A DNA stretch of 64,000 bases from Prosthecodimorpha staleyi. Lineage in GTDB: Bacteria > Pseudomonadota > Alphaproteobacteria > Rhizobiales > Ancalomicrobiaceae. This document shows positions 55,037 through 64,000 of this stretch, piece after piece; within the stretch, counting starts at the first letter, position 1; the number at the start of each line of letters is the position of its first letter. Location of the stretch: contig NZ_JAHHZF010000004.1 in assembly GCF_018729455.1 (NCBI RefSeq), positions 340,781-404,780 on the forward strand, read 5' to 3'. Under the pieces are notes generated by a model. The model was given only the letters and a program-made list of their open reading frames with translations, searched no databases and was not told the DNA's origin. The position numbers and the translations under genes are program-made.

Positions 55037-55096
55037 CGAAACTTCCCCCGTGTTGTCGTTCTCTGATGCCGCCCTCGGCGGCGCGGGCCGCCGTCG

Positions 55097-56542
55097 TCAG
55101 ACGGCGCCTTCGAGTTCGCTGGTCGCGCGAAAGACGGATGCGGTGGTGACGCGGAGATCGCCGCGGCGGCGGGCGTCGCGTTCGGCGCCGTCGCGCAGGC
55201 GACGTGCCGCCGAGATGCGGACCAGCACCGGATGGCGTTCCAGGGCCGCCTCGAGAGCCTCCTCCGCATTGCGGTCCCAGGCCAGTTCGGCAAGATGTTT
55301 AGCTGGCGTAGGATCGATGCGGTCCAGATCGGTACCGAGCGGCAGGATGTGGAACAGGGCGTCGAACAGGGCGTTGCAGACTTCCTGGACCAGGTAGACG
55401 GCGCCCGAATAGCCCATGAAGGGCGTCCCGGTATGCCGGCGGATGATCGCGCCCGGAAACGAGGCCGGGATGTAGATCGAGCGCCCGCCGGCCTCGGCCG
55501 CATACATGCGTTCGTTGTAGGAACCGAACAGGACGAGCGGCGGCGTGGCCTTCAGGGACTTGCGGACGGCCTCGTTGTCGGTCTTGGCACCGGGAATCCG
55601 CGCCGTCTGCAGCGTGCAGGGAAGGCCCATCTCGTCTTCCAGGAACTGCCGGATGCCGCGCGCATAGGTCTGCGAGGCGACCACCGCGAAGCTCGCGGTG
55701 CCGAAGAAATCCTGCGTCACCGAGCGCCAGAGATCCCACAACGGCTTGATCGTCGTGTGCTTCTCGCGGGCGATGAAGGGTTCGGGATCGAGGCCGAGCG
55801 TCGCGCCGAGGGCGCGCAGGAAGGCGGTGGTGGTGTGCAGGCCGATCGGCGCATGCAGCCAGGGCCGGTCGAGCTGCTCGCACAGGGCCGCACCGAACTC
55901 GCGATAGAGGCAGACATTGACCTCCGCCTCCGCAAGCCGCGGGACATCCGCCAGATGGCTGCCGAGCGGGAAGGTCATGCCGACCTCCGCGCCGATGCCT
56001 TCGATCAGGCGCCGGATCTCGGCGAGATCGGACGGCATGTTGAACATGCCGTAGCTCGGGCCGATGATATTGACCTTCGGCCGTGCATCGGCGGCGCGTT
56101 CTTTAGCCGGCTTTAATTTCTTGGGACCATACTCCTTCCAGAGCCAGGTCAGCGCCCGGTCGGCGCATTGCCATTGGTCCTCGTCTATGGTGCGCGGCAG
56201 GAAGCGTTGGATGTTGGAGCCTTCCGGCGTCACGCCGCCGCCGATCATCTCGGCGATCGAGCCGGTGACGACCACGGCCGGCAGGTCGGGATCGAGCGCC
56301 CGGCGGGCCCGCTTCATCGCGCCCTCGGTGCCGTGCTGGCCGAGTTCCTCCTCGCCGAGCCCGGTCACGACGATCGGCAGCTCATGCGGCGGCAGCGCGT
56401 CGGTATAGTGCAGCACCGAGGTGACCGGCAGGTTCTCGCAGCCCACCGGGCCGTCGATGACCACCTGCAGACCCTTTATGGCGGTGAAGACATAGACGGC
56501 GCCCCAGTAGCCGCCGGCCCGGTCATGGTCGAGGACGAGCAT
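55097..56542 (-). CDS. bchZ: chlorophyllide a reductase subunit Z
   Basis: Nitrogenase-like catalytic subunit of chlorophyllide a oxidoreductase (COR), 481 residues, which reduces ring B to give 3-vinyl bacteriochlorophyllide. [40 protein letters not shown] contains the conserved Cys of the cluster site; further typical stretches are [42 protein letters not shown] and [28 protein letters not shown]. Its ATG (56542) overlaps the bchY stop (ATGA). Works as BchYZ heterotetramer with BchX. Confidence 0.96.
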   Translation of the reverse strand: MLVLDHDRAGGYWGAVYVFTAIKGLQVVIDGPVGCENLPVTSVLHYTDALPPHELPIVVTGLGEEELGQHGTEGAMKRARRALDPDLPAVVVTGSIAEMIGGGVTPEGSNIQRFLPRTIDEDQWQCADRALTWLWKEYGPKKLKPAKERAADARPKVNIIGPSYGMFNMPSDLAEIRRLIEGIGAEVGMTFPLGSHLADVPRLAEAEVNVCLYREFGAALCEQLDRPWLHAPIGLHTTTAFLRALGATLGLDPEPFIAREKHTTIKPLWDLWRSVTQDFFGTASFAVVASQTYARGIRQFLEDEMGLPCTLQTARIPGAKTDNEAVRKSLKATPPLVLFGSYNERMYAAEAGGRSIYIPASFPGAIIRRHTGTPFMGYSGAVYLVQEVCNALFDALFHILPLGTDLDRIDPTPAKHLAELAWDRNAEEALEAALERHPVLVRISAARRLRDGAERDARRRGDLRVTTASVFRATSELEGAV

Positions 56543-58068
56543 CAGATCATCTCCTCGGCCTTCTTCGCCTTGGAGGCGGATTCGCGCCGGCGGCGCATCT
56601 GTTCGCGGAAGGCGGGGCGCTTCAGCGGCTCGCCGGACCAGACGCCGGCGGTGTCGCCCTCCCCGACCCCGTCGAAGAAGGCTTCCATGCGGTCGAAGCG
56701 CGCCTTGTTGCCGATCGCGCCGTTGACGACATGGGCCAGCGAACCGGCGCCGGCCGCGCCGAACAGCGGGCGCGCAGAGACCAGGTTGGTGAAATAGAGC
56801 GCCGGGATCGCCATCTCCTTGGCCTTCTGCACGACCGGGGTCGTGCCGATGGCGAGATCGGGGCGGATGGCCATGACGGCGGCGACATCGCGTTCGAGCG
56901 AGGCGCGGTAGACGACCTCGACGCCGCGGGCCTCGAGCCAGTTGCGATCAGCCTCCGACCAGGGCGTGCGCGGGCAGGCGGTGCCGACATAGGGCACCTC
57001 GGCGCCGCTCTCGATCAGCAGGCGGGCGACCAGAAGCTCGGAACCCTCGTAGCCGGAGACCGTGATCCGGCCCTTGACGGGAGAGCCGGCGAGCGCGCCG
57101 CGGATGGCGCCGAGCTGGCGGTTCTTGGCCTCGTCGGCGAGACGGGCCGGAACGCCGGCGGCCGCCGCGATCGCATCGAGCCAGGCCATGGTGCCGTCGA
57201 CACCGACCGGCGCGGAGCCGACCACCGGACGCCCGGCCGCTTCGAATTCGCGCACCGAAGCCGTGTAGAAGGGATGGATCGCCGCCACCACGGCGCTGTC
57301 GAGGGCGGCATAGAGCTCGCGCCATTCCCGCGTCGGCACGACCGGGCCGGCGGCGAGGCCCATCGGCTCCAGCATGCGGCCGATGCCGACCGGATCGGCG
57401 GGGAACATCTCGCCGAGCAGCGTCACGGTCGGCCGGTCCGAGGGACCGCCGCGCGGCGCCAGGACCGGGCCGTTCTCGGCCTCCCGGCGGGCGAAGGCGA
57501 GCATCGCGCCGGCCAGAACATCCTTGGCTTCCGCATGGGTCGGCACGCCGAAGCCGGGCACGTCGATGCCGACGATGCGGACGCCGTTGATCTCCTTCGG
57601 CAGCAGCCGGAGTGGCACGCCGGAGGCGGTCGGGACGCACAGATTGGTGACCACGATGGCGTCGTAGAGGGCCGGATCGGCCAGCGCATGGACGGCGTCG
57701 CGGATGTCCTCGAACAGCTTGCCGGTGACCAGCGTCTCGGAATTGAACGGGACGTAGCCGACCGTGCGCTTGGCACCGTAGAAATGCGACGTGAAGGTCA
57801 GTCCGTAGACGCAGCAGGCCGAGCCGGACAGCACGGTCGCAGTGCGACGCATGCGCAGGCCCACCCGCAGCGAACCGAAGGCCGGGCACATGCTCTGCGG
57901 CCGGTCGTGCGGGCCGACCGGATAGTCCTCGGCCAGGCGGTCGAGCAGTTCCGATCCGCCCGCGGCACGGGCGGCGGCCCTGAGGGTCTCCGCCCCGCCG
58001 TGACAGCCGTCATTGACGACGCTGTCGGCGACCGGGGACGGTCCTGCTTCATCGAGGACGACGGTCAT
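56542..58068 (-). CDS. bchY: chlorophyllide a reductase subunit Y
   Basis: Second catalytic subunit of COR, 508 residues from ATG 58068 ([18 protein letters not shown]), twelve bases after the bchX stop; the open frame's first start lies inside bchX and is less likely. Cluster-ligand Cys residues are seen in [89 protein letters not shown] and the final [19 protein letters not shown] are also typical. Cotranscribed in the crtEF-bchCXYZ-puf superoperon. Confidence 0.95.
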   Translation of the reverse strand: MTVVLDEAGPSPVADSVVNDGCHGGAETLRAAARAAGGSELLDRLAEDYPVGPHDRPQSMCPAFGSLRVGLRMRRTATVLSGSACCVYGLTFTSHFYGAKRTVGYVPFNSETLVTGKLFEDIRDAVHALADPALYDAIVVTNLCVPTASGVPLRLLPKEINGVRIVGIDVPGFGVPTHAEAKDVLAGAMLAFARREAENGPVLAPRGGPSDRPTVTLLGEMFPADPVGIGRMLEPMGLAAGPVVPTREWRELYAALDSAVVAAIHPFYTASVREFEAAGRPVVGSAPVGVDGTMAWLDAIAAAAGVPARLADEAKNRQLGAIRGALAGSPVKGRITVSGYEGSELLVARLLIESGAEVPYVGTACPRTPWSEADRNWLEARGVEVVYRASLERDVAAVMAIRPDLAIGTTPVVQKAKEMAIPALYFTNLVSARPLFGAAGAGSLAHVVNGAIGNKARFDRMEAFFDGVGEGDTAGVWSGEPLKRPAFREQMRRRRESASKAKKAEEMI

Positions 58069-58079
58069 GGCTGCACCGG

Positions 58080-59063
58080 TCAAGCGGTTTGATAGACGAT
58101 CTCGAGCGACGGCCGGGACAGATCGGAAAGCCCGCACATGTCTTCGAGCGTGGCCGGTTCCAGCACCCAGTCGCGGCCGACATCCTCGCTCTTGAAGAGG
58201 CCGAGCAGGTCGTCCTGGCCGAGCGGCCGCGGACGGACCGGGGGCGCGTCGGCGACATTGCCGGCGAGGTCGTCGAACAGCGGCGCCCAGCGGTCGCCCG
58301 GACGGCCGACGATCTGGTAGTTCGCGCTCTTGCGGCGGATGTCCTCGTCGGCCGGGATGGCCGCAAGCACCGGGATGCCGACCCGATCGGCGAAGGCCTG
58401 CGCCTCGCCGGTGCCGTCATCCTTGTTGATCACCATGCCGGCCACGCCGACATTGCCGCCGAGCTTGCGGAAGTAATCGACCGCCGAGCAGACATTGTTG
58501 GCAACATAGAGCGACTGCAGGTCGTTGGAGGCGACCACGATCACCTTCTGGCACATGTCGCGGGCGATCGGCAGGCCGAAGCCGCCGCAGACCACGTCGC
58601 CGAGGAAGTCGAGCAGGACGTAGTCGAAGCCCCATTCGTGGAAGCCGAGCTTCTCGAGCAGTTCGAAGCCGTGGATGATGCCGCGGCCGCCGCAGCCGCG
58701 GCCGACCTCCGGTCCGCCCAGCTCCATGGCGAAGACGCCGTCACGCTTGAAGCAGACATCGCCGATCTTCACATCCTCGCCGGCCAGCTTCTTGCGTGCC
58801 GAGGTTTCGATGATGGTCGGGCAGGCGCGGCCGCCGAACAGGAGCGAGGTCGTGTCGCTCTTCGGATCGCAGCCGATCAGCAGAACCTTCTTGCCGTTCT
58901 GCGCCATGTTGTAGCTGAGATTGGCGAGCGTGAAGCTCTTGCCGATGCCGCCCTTGCCATAGATGGCGATGATCTGGGTGGTCTTGGTGGCCGGGATCAC
59001 CGGCAGCTCGTCCGGGTCGTGGGTCGGCGTGGCCGCATCCGGCGTCTTGACGATCGTGTTCAT
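58080..59063 (-). CDS. bchX: chlorophyllide a reductase iron-sulfur ATPase subunit X
   Basis: NifH-like ATPase (L protein) that donates electrons to BchYZ. 327 residues from ATG 59063 ([13 protein letters not shown]), overlapping the bchC stop (ATGA). P-loop [20 protein letters not shown]; the [4Fe-4S] Cys residues lie in [20 protein letters not shown] and [20 protein letters not shown]; switch region [18 protein letters not shown] longer upstream frame overlaps bchC and is not needed. Confidence 0.96.
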   Translation of the reverse strand: MNTIVKTPDAATPTHDPDELPVIPATKTTQIIAIYGKGGIGKSFTLANLSYNMAQNGKKVLLIGCDPKSDTTSLLFGGRACPTIIETSARKKLAGEDVKIGDVCFKRDGVFAMELGGPEVGRGCGGRGIIHGFELLEKLGFHEWGFDYVLLDFLGDVVCGGFGLPIARDMCQKVIVVASNDLQSLYVANNVCSAVDYFRKLGGNVGVAGMVINKDDGTGEAQAFADRVGIPVLAAIPADEDIRRKSANYQIVGRPGDRWAPLFDDLAGNVADAPPVRPRPLGQDDLLGLFKSEDVGRDWVLEPATLEDMCGLSDLSRPSLEIVYQTA

Positions 59064-59989
59064 GCCGTAGCCCTCCAGTCGAGGATCATCTTCAGGCAAC
59101 CCGGATCGCTGAAGGCCGTGCGATAGGCCTCCGGCGCATTGGCGGCGGGCGCCCGGTGGGAAATCAGGCCGTCGAGCGACAGGCGCCCCTCGGCAAGCAG
59201 GGCCAGGACGGCGGCGAGATCGTCCGGCCGCCATTCGGCCGCGATGCGCAGTCGGATCTCGCGCATGAAGGCCGGCGGGAAGGCGAAGCTCGGGCGGCCC
59301 TCATAGAAGCCGGCGAGCACGATCTCGGCGCCGGGCGCGGCGCGGGCGACCAGGCTGTCGATCACCTCGCTGTCGCCGCTGGCGTCATAGATGACCGTGT
59401 AGTCGCGGCGCGGATCCTCGTCCGGGTCGAGCACGCGGTAGCCGCGCGCGCCGATCTGGCGGCTGGGGTTGCGCTCGATCACGGTCGGATGGCCGCCGAG
59501 GGCGACGGTCAGGCGGGCCAGCAGCCGTCCGAACACCCCGTGGCCGACGATCAGTTTGGGCAGCGGGCCGCCGGCGAGCGCATGCCGCGCCGTGGCCGCC
59601 AGGGCCAGCAGGGTCCCGTTCGCGCCGAGCGTCTCGTCGATCGGCGTGATCCGCCCGGCATCGACCAGGAGCCGCTGCGCTGCGCCGCCGAACAGGCCCT
59701 TGACGGGTCCGTAGCAGCGGGCCCCCGGCACGAACACGAAGGTGCCCTCGTCGAGCCCGCTCGAGCCCGGATCGACCACCCGGCCGACCGTCTCGTAGCC
59801 CGGCACGAGCGGGTAGCCCATGCCCGGAAAAGGTGGCATCCGACCCGACCAGAGCAACTTCTCGGTGCCGGTGGAAATGCCCGAATAGGCGGTCTCGACC
59901 AGCACGTCCTCCGCGCCGGCGGGTAGGCACCCGACGCGCTCAAGCGCCAGGGCACCGGGATTTCGCAGGACAACGGCGACGGTTTCCAT
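59060..59989 (-). CDS. bchC: 3-hydroxyethyl bacteriochlorophyllide a dehydrogenase
   Basis: NAD-dependent medium-chain (zinc alcohol) dehydrogenase-like enzyme of 309 residues, converting the 3-hydroxyethyl group to 3-acetyl in bacteriochlorophyllide a formation. [21 protein letters not shown] at the start; [37 protein letters not shown] and [21 protein letters not shown] (NAD-binding) are characteristic of BchC. Start ATG 59989 with GGGGAGGAG seven bases upstream. Two PpsR-like sites lie just ahead, giving bchC its own promoter within the superoperon. Confidence 0.95.
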   Translation of the reverse strand: METVAVVLRNPGALALERVGCLPAGAEDVLVETAYSGISTGTEKLLWSGRMPPFPGMGYPLVPGYETVGRVVDPGSSGLDEGTFVFVPGARCYGPVKGLFGGAAQRLLVDAGRITPIDETLGANGTLLALAATARHALAGGPLPKLIVGHGVFGRLLARLTVALGGHPTVIERNPSRQIGARGYRVLDPDEDPRRDYTVIYDASGDSEVIDSLVARAAPGAEIVLAGFYEGRPSFAFPPAFMREIRLRIAAEWRPDDLAAVLALLAEGRLSLDGLISHRAPAANAPEAYRTAFSDPGCLKMILDWRATA

Positions 59990-60027
59990 GACGCTTCTCC
60001 TCCCCGGAGGCGACACATGACATTGAC

Positions 60028-60071
60028 TGTAAGAGACGCCTGACGGTCTCTTGTGTCAATTCCTATTTACG
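60028..60071 (-). promoter_or_regulatory. tandem PpsR/CrtJ-like sites upstream of bchC
   Basis: TGTAAGAGACGCCTGACG (60028-60045) and TGTCAATTCCTATTTACG (60054-60071) both read TGT-N12-ACG, one base off the TGT-N12-ACA consensus, with centres 26 bases apart. The second overlaps the stop end of crtF. In Rhodobacter, bchC also has an internal promoter with paired CrtJ/PpsR sites at this position. Confidence 0.65.
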
Positions 60072-61241
60072 TTCTGGGATCGCTTTTGTGTCCGCTGTCG
60101 CTGACAGGAGCGACACCAGCATGGGCCTGCGGGTCTGATGACGGCGGATCTCCGCGAAGCCCGCCTCGACCAAAAGGCGGCCGAGTGCGTCGGCCGAGCG
60201 CGGCCGCCCCCGTCCCATGGCCATCAGGTAGAAACCGAAATAGGCGTCGCCCATGCGTTCCGCGCCCGGCGTGCCGGCGAGCGGCTCGGCCACCAGGAGC
60301 CGGCCGCCGGGCGCCAGCGCAGCCCGCGCGGCGCGCAGCAGGGTCAGGACGATCTCGTCGGGATGATCGTGCAGGACGCGGACGAGCGTGATCAGATCCG
60401 CCCCCGCGGGCAGCGGATCGCCGCGGAAGTCGCCCGCGACCACGCGGGCGCGATGGCCAAGCCCGAGGCCGGCGAATCGCGCCTCGGCCAGCCTGGCCAC
60501 CGGCGGCAGGTCGAACAGCACCAGGTCGAGCGCCGGATGGCGCGCCGCCAGGGCGGCCAGAAAGCCGCCCGTGCCGCCGCCGACATCGAGCACGCGCCGG
60601 TGGCGGCCGAAATCGTAGGCGTCGATGGCGTCGCCGTCGACGAAGCCGACCGTCGAGGCCATCAGTTCCGAATAGGCCGCAGCCGGGCTCGCCTCCGTGC
60701 CCGGACCGGCCGCATAGGGCCAGAATTGCGCCAGTTCGGTCCCTCCGGGCGGCGCGTGCAGGAGCGCGACCGGATCGGCGAGGTCGCGATAGAACAGGGC
60801 GTGATGCTCGATCATCCGCTGCAGGCCGGGATTGCCGCGCAAGGCGGCGCCGAGCAGGCCGAGCCCGTAGCGGCCGTCCGGCCGCCGTTCCAGGAGCCCC
60901 AGCGCCACCGAGGCATCCGCCAACCGGGCCGTGGGCTCGGGATCGAGCCCAAGGCGCAGGGCGAGCGCGTCGAGCGCGAGCGCCTCCCCGGCGACGGCAT
61001 CGAACAGCCGAAGCTGCACGCAGGCGAGCAGGATCTGCGAATAGACGAAGCCGGCGCACAGGTCGAAGAGATCGGACGCATGCCGGCTGGCGACCCGCCG
61101 GACGACAGGTAGGTCGGCCGCAAAGCGTTGGAATCGCGGGCTTTCGACCAGCCGGTTGCGCCAGCGGGCGAGCCGGTCGCGCAGACGCGCGAACGGTCCG
61201 TCCCTGACCCTGCCGGCCCAGCCATCGGTCTGGGCGGTCAT
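60063..61241 (-). CDS. crtF: hydroxyneurosporene O-methyltransferase
   Basis: SAM-dependent carotenoid 1-O-methyltransferase, 392 residues, acting on demethylspheroidene-type or hydroxylated spirilloxanthin precursors. N-terminal dimerisation region with FAADLPVVRRVASRHASDLFDLCAGFVYSQILLACVQLRLFDA; SAM site VLDVGGGTGGFLAALAARHP; ARVVAGDFRGDPLPAGADLITLVRVLHDHPDE; typical for the plant-type O-methyltransferase fold. ATG 61241 follows the crtE stop with one base between them. Second gene of the superoperon. Confidence 0.93.
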   Translation of the reverse strand: MTAQTDGWAGRVRDGPFARLRDRLARWRNRLVESPRFQRFAADLPVVRRVASRHASDLFDLCAGFVYSQILLACVQLRLFDAVAGEALALDALALRLGLDPEPTARLADASVALGLLERRPDGRYGLGLLGAALRGNPGLQRMIEHHALFYRDLADPVALLHAPPGGTELAQFWPYAAGPGTEASPAAAYSELMASTVGFVDGDAIDAYDFGRHRRVLDVGGGTGGFLAALAARHPALDLVLFDLPPVARLAEARFAGLGLGHRARVVAGDFRGDPLPAGADLITLVRVLHDHPDEIVLTLLRAARAALAPGGRLLVAEPLAGTPGAERMGDAYFGFYLMAMGRGRPRSADALGRLLVEAGFAEIRRHQTRRPMLVSLLSATADTKAIPERK

Positions 61242-61242
61242 G

Positions 61243-62106
61243 TCACGCCGCCTCGGCCGCCAGTTCTGCCGGTAGGAACTTGCGCGTCTCGCGCAGGATC
61301 ATGGCCTTGAGCATCGCGTCGCCCGGACAGACCGGCACCACGTCGACGGCGCGGGCGACCAGCACCCTCAACCGGTCCATCGCGCCGACCATGCCGAATT
61401 CCCGGGTCGCGCTCGGCCGCCCGAGCGCCGCGTCGCGGCCGACCGGCTTGCCGAGTTCGGCGGGTTCGCAGACCAGATCGCGGATGTCGTCGGCGACCTG
61501 ATAGGCCTCGCCGATCGCCATGCCGAGCGCCCGCCAGGGCTCCGGCTCGAAACCGGCCGCGGCGGCGCCCGCCATGGTGGCGCCCGAGATCAGGGAGCCG
61601 GTCTTTCGGCGGTGATAGTCGGAAAGCCCGATGCTCGGTTCGCATTCCTGGGCCTGGCCGGCGACGATTCCGTTCGGCGCCCCGACCGCATCGGCGACGA
61701 TGCCGATCAGCCGCCGCAGCCGCACTGGGTCGGCAACCCGCCGCGCCAGCTCGGAGAAGGCCAGCACGATCAGGGCGTCGCCGGTCAGAAGCGCGACATT
61801 CTCGCCATAGGCGGCATGGATCGACGGGCGGCCGCGGCGCAATGTGGCATCGTCGAAGCACGGCATGTCGTCATGGACCAGCGAGGCGCAATGCAGCAGT
61901 TCGATGGCGGCGGCGGCGGCGTCGGCCGCGGCCGGCTGGTCGTCGGCGCAGGCGAAGGCGACCGCGAGGGTCAGCCGGGGCCGGAGCCGCGCGCCGCCGG
62001 GAATCACGGCGTCGCGCAGGGCGGCACCGAGCCGCGGGGGACATCCGTCCCTGGCCGTGGCCAGTGCCAGTTCGAGGGCGGTCTCGATGCGGCCTGCAGC
62101 GTCCAT
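61243..62106 (-). CDS. crtE: geranylgeranyl diphosphate synthase
   Basis: Prenyltransferase of 287 residues producing C20 geranylgeranyl diphosphate for carotenoids and the bacteriochlorophyll tail. First Asp-rich motif in HDDMPCFDDATLRRGRPS, second in YQVADDIRDLV; RLRPRLTLAVAFA and KTGSLISGATMAGA are also typical. First gene of the crtEF-bchCXYZ-puf superoperon; divergent from crtD with PpsR sites between them. The central DDMPCFDD shows the short-type loop of bacterial GGPP/FPP synthases. Confidence 0.93.
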   Translation of the reverse strand: MDAAGRIETALELALATARDGCPPRLGAALRDAVIPGGARLRPRLTLAVAFACADDQPAAADAAAAAIELLHCASLVHDDMPCFDDATLRRGRPSIHAAYGENVALLTGDALIVLAFSELARRVADPVRLRRLIGIVADAVGAPNGIVAGQAQECEPSIGLSDYHRRKTGSLISGATMAGAAAAGFEPEPWRALGMAIGEAYQVADDIRDLVCEPAELGKPVGRDAALGRPSATREFGMVGAMDRLRVLVARAVDVVPVCPGDAMLKAMILRETRKFLPAELAAEAA

Positions 62107-62126
62107 GGCGAGCGCTCCTCCGTGAC

Positions 62127-62170
62127 TGTCAGATATTTTTGACTTTCATATCTGTCCAAAAAATATGACA
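62127..62170. promoter_or_regulatory. PpsR/CrtJ sites in the divergent crtE/crtD promoter
   Basis: TGTCCAAAAAATATGACA (62153-62170) is a perfect TGT-N12-ACA palindrome. TGTCAGATATTTTTGACT (62127-62144) has one changed base; centres are 26 bases apart. The 100-base region between the divergent genes is strongly AT-rich. The pair should allow aerobic repression of both crtE and crtD. Confidence 0.72.
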
Positions 62171-62207
62171 CTGCAAGGCAGAGAGTGTCAATCCTGGGAG
62201 CCTGGCC

Positions 62208-63734
62208 ATGTCAGCCCGCGTGGTCGTCATCGGCAGCGGCATGGGAGGTCTCGCGGCGGCGGTCGAACTGGCCACTGCCGGGATGGACGTAACCGTGCTC
62301 GAACGCGCCGGACGGCCGGGCGGCAAGCTCGCCGTGATCGACACCCTGGCGGGTCCGATCGATTGCGGCCCGACCGTCTTCACCCTCAAGCCGATCTTCG
62401 AGGCGCTGTTCGCCAGCGGCGGTGCGCGGCTCGACGACCATGTCCGGCTGGTGCCGGTCGACGTGCTGGCGCGGCATGCCTGGCCGGACGGCAAGCGGCT
62501 CGACCTGCTTGCCGATCCGCTCGAGACCGCCGACGAGATCGGCCGTTTCGCCGGGCCGGGCGAGGCCGGACGCTTCCTCGACTTCTGCCGCGCCGCACGG
62601 CACGTCTTCGACACGCTCGACCAGCCCTATCTGAATGCCGACGGGGCGAGCCTCGCCGGGCTGCTGCGCCGGGCAGGCCTGAGCGGATTGCCCGACCTGA
62701 TCGCCCTGCGCCCGTTCACGTCGCTCTGGAAGGCGCTCGGCGGCTATTTCCAGGACCCGCGCCTGCGCCAGCTGTTCGCCCGCTACGCGACCTATTGCGG
62801 CTCCTCGCCCTTCGCCGCCCCGGCGACCTTGATGCTGGTCGCCCATGTCGAGCGCCTCGGCGTCTTCGCGGTCGAGGGCGGCATGAGCACGATCGCCCGG
62901 GCGGTCGCGGACCTGGCGCAGCGCTGCGGCGCGCGCTTCCGCTTCGCCGCGGAGGCGACGCAGATCGTCGTCGCCCATGGCCGCGCCGTCGGGGTGCGGC
63001 TTGCCGACGGCGATGTCCTGCCGGCCGACATCGTGGTCCACAATGGCGACATCGCCGCGCTCGGCGCCGGCCTGCTCGGCGCGGGCGCCGCCCCGGCCGC
63101 GCCCGCGATGCCGCGGCTGACCCGGTCGCTGTCGGCCGTCACCTGGGCGATCGCCGGAGAGGCCTCCGGCTTTCCGCTGGTCCGCCACAGCGTGTTCTTC
63201 TCGTCGGATTACGGGCGCGAATTCGAGGATCTGTTCCATCACCGGCGCCTGCCGACCGAGCCGACCGTCTATGTCTGCGCCCAGGATCGCGAGCAGGACC
63301 GCGAACCGGGCGGCCCGGAACGGCTGCTGGTCCTCGTCAACGCGCCGGCGGACGGCGATCTGCGCCCCCTCGAACCGCAGGAGTTCGCGCGATGCGAGAC
63401 CGCGACCTTCGCCCATCTGAAGCGGCTCGGCCTGACCATCACGGCGGCGGAGAGCCGGATCACGACGCCCGCGGACTTCGCCCGGCGCTTTCCGGCGACC
63501 GGGGGAGCCCTCTACGGGCGGGCGACCCACGGCTGGTCGTCGGCCTTCCGGCGGCCCGGTCCGCGGACCTCGATCCCGGGTCTCTATCTGGCGGGCGGCA
63601 GCGCTCATCCGGGACCGGGCCTGCCGATGGCGGCTCTGTCGGGACGGCTGGCGGCCCTGTCGGCGATCCGGGACTGGACTTCGACCGCCCGGTCCCACCG
63701 GGCGGCTATGCCTGGTGGTACCTCGACGGCGTAA
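62208..63734 (+). CDS. crtD: carotenoid 3,4-desaturase (1-hydroxy-/methoxyneurosporene desaturase)
   Basis: FAD-dependent carotene desaturase of 508 residues in the CrtI/CrtD family. N-terminal VVVIGSGMGGLAAAVELATAGMDVTVLERAGRPGGKLA binds FAD; FARYATYCGSSPFAAPATLMLVAHVERLGVFAVEGGMSTIARA is typical of CrtD; the C-terminal GLYLAGGSAHPGPGLPMAALSGRLAAL is the second FAD motif of the family. GGGAG precedes ATG 62208. I prefer CrtD over CrtI because of the FAVEGGM and HVERLG stretches and the adjacent crtC. Its 3' end overlaps the apparent start of crtC. Confidence 0.9.
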   Translation: MSARVVVIGSGMGGLAAAVELATAGMDVTVLERAGRPGGKLAVIDTLAGPIDCGPTVFTLKPIFEALFASGGARLDDHVRLVPVDVLARHAWPDGKRLDLLADPLETADEIGRFAGPGEAGRFLDFCRAARHVFDTLDQPYLNADGASLAGLLRRAGLSGLPDLIALRPFTSLWKALGGYFQDPRLRQLFARYATYCGSSPFAAPATLMLVAHVERLGVFAVEGGMSTIARAVADLAQRCGARFRFAAEATQIVVAHGRAVGVRLADGDVLPADIVVHNGDIAALGAGLLGAGAAPAAPAMPRLTRSLSAVTWAIAGEASGFPLVRHSVFFSSDYGREFEDLFHHRRLPTEPTVYVCAQDREQDREPGGPERLLVLVNAPADGDLRPLEPQEFARCETATFAHLKRLGLTITAAESRITTPADFARRFPATGGALYGRATHGWSSAFRRPGPRTSIPGLYLAGGSAHPGPGLPMAALSGRLAALSAIRDWTSTARSHRAAMPGGTSTA

Positions 63735-64000
63735 GCGACGACGGCGCGTCGGCGATCACGGTGATCGGCTTCGTCGGCAGCGTGTTCTCGCCCTACTACG
63801 CCTTCGCGCGCCGGCGCGGGGCCGCCGATCCGGAGAATCATGTCGCCATCAATGTCGCGCTCTACGGGCGCGGGGCCGCCTGGGCGATGACCGAGCGTGG
63901 CCGCCGCAGCCTGAAGCGCGGCCCGGACCTGTTGCAGGTCGGGCCGAGCCGGATGCGGCGCGCGGGGCAGCAGCTGATCGTGGAGATCGACGAGATCGCC
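63674..64000 (+). CDS. crtC: carotenoid 1,2-hydratase (hydroxyneurosporene synthase), 5' part
   Basis: The CrtC frame begins by homology at about 63671: DFDRPVPPGGYAWWYLDGVSDDG, then VIGFVGSVFSPYYAFARRRGAADPENHVAINVALYG, typical of CrtC, which adds water to the carotenoid end group. It runs off the right edge. No ATG, GTG or TTG exists in this frame near the homology start; the first is GTG 63761, just before IGFVGSVF, where Rhodobacter CrtC begins. Either that GTG is used and the upstream likeness is vestigial, or a CTG (63674) or an unseen start is used. It overlaps crtD in another frame by about 60 bases. Confidence 0.75.
   Translation, partial: MDFDRPVPPGGYAWWYLDGVSDDGASAITVIGFVGSVFSPYYAFARRRGAADPENHVAINVALYGRGAAWAMTERGRRSLKRGPDLLQVGPSRMRRAGQQLIVEIDEIA

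Overview
The window is a GC-rich, densely coded stretch of chromosome from an alphaproteobacterial anoxygenic phototroph (purple non-sulfur or aerobic anoxygenic type, most likely Hyphomicrobiales). The strongest evidence is a large part of a photosynthesis gene cluster at the right end (about 48.3-64.0 kb): crtE-crtF-bchC-bchX-bchY-bchZ-pufQ-like-pufB-pufA-pufL-pufM-pufC in a single minus-strand superoperon, then a small membrane gene and bchE-bchJ on the same strand, with crtD-crtC divergent from crtE. TGT-N12-ACA-like sites of the PpsR/CrtJ type, in tandem pairs, precede bchE, bchC and crtE/crtD. The gene set points to bacteriochlorophyll a, an LH1-RC complex with tetraheme cytochrome, and methoxylated acyclic carotenoids.

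The left end (1-5.6 kb) is a heme-uptake locus: a TonB-dependent heme receptor (minus strand), divergent from hmuP/hemP-hmuT-hmuU-hmuV with four-base overlaps. The intergenic promoter is AT-rich and holds nested inverted repeats suited to Irr/Fur/RirA-type control. Next (5.6-15.6 kb) is an IclR regulator with a clear palindromic operator, divergent from an SDR, a three-component flavoenzyme ([2Fe-2S] protein plus two FAD subunits, as in opine oxidase, D-hydroxyproline dehydrogenase and HcnABC) and a complete five-gene Dpp/Opp transporter.

The middle (15.7-40.9 kb) is a catabolic region built around two independent PotABCD-like transporters. The first group (16.9-29.6 kb) has a nitronate monooxygenase, the transporter, two enoyl-CoA hydratases, an acyl-CoA dehydrogenase, a BetI-like TetR regulator, an ADP-forming acyl-CoA synthetase and a ThDP enzyme. 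This reads as activation of an imported organic acid as its CoA ester followed by beta-oxidation-like steps; the substrate is unknown. The second group (29.6-40.9 kb) has a DapA-family lyase, a PuuC-like aldehyde dehydrogenase, an XRE-cupin (PuuR-like) regulator, the second transporter and three flavin oxidoreductases. It resembles a polyamine-utilisation (Puu) module without the glutamyl-polyamine synthetase.

From 40.9 to 44.5 kb lies a choline-O-sulfate unit (LysR regulator, choline-binding protein, choline sulfatase). It borders a decayed zone (44.5-48.2 kb): a sigma-54 activator without N-terminal sensor or proper start, and a HlyD/ABC exporter remnant with an amber stop, a frameshift and an internal deletion. 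This zone separates the catabolic region from the photosynthesis cluster. I saw no tRNA, rRNA, CRISPR array or intact insertion sequence.
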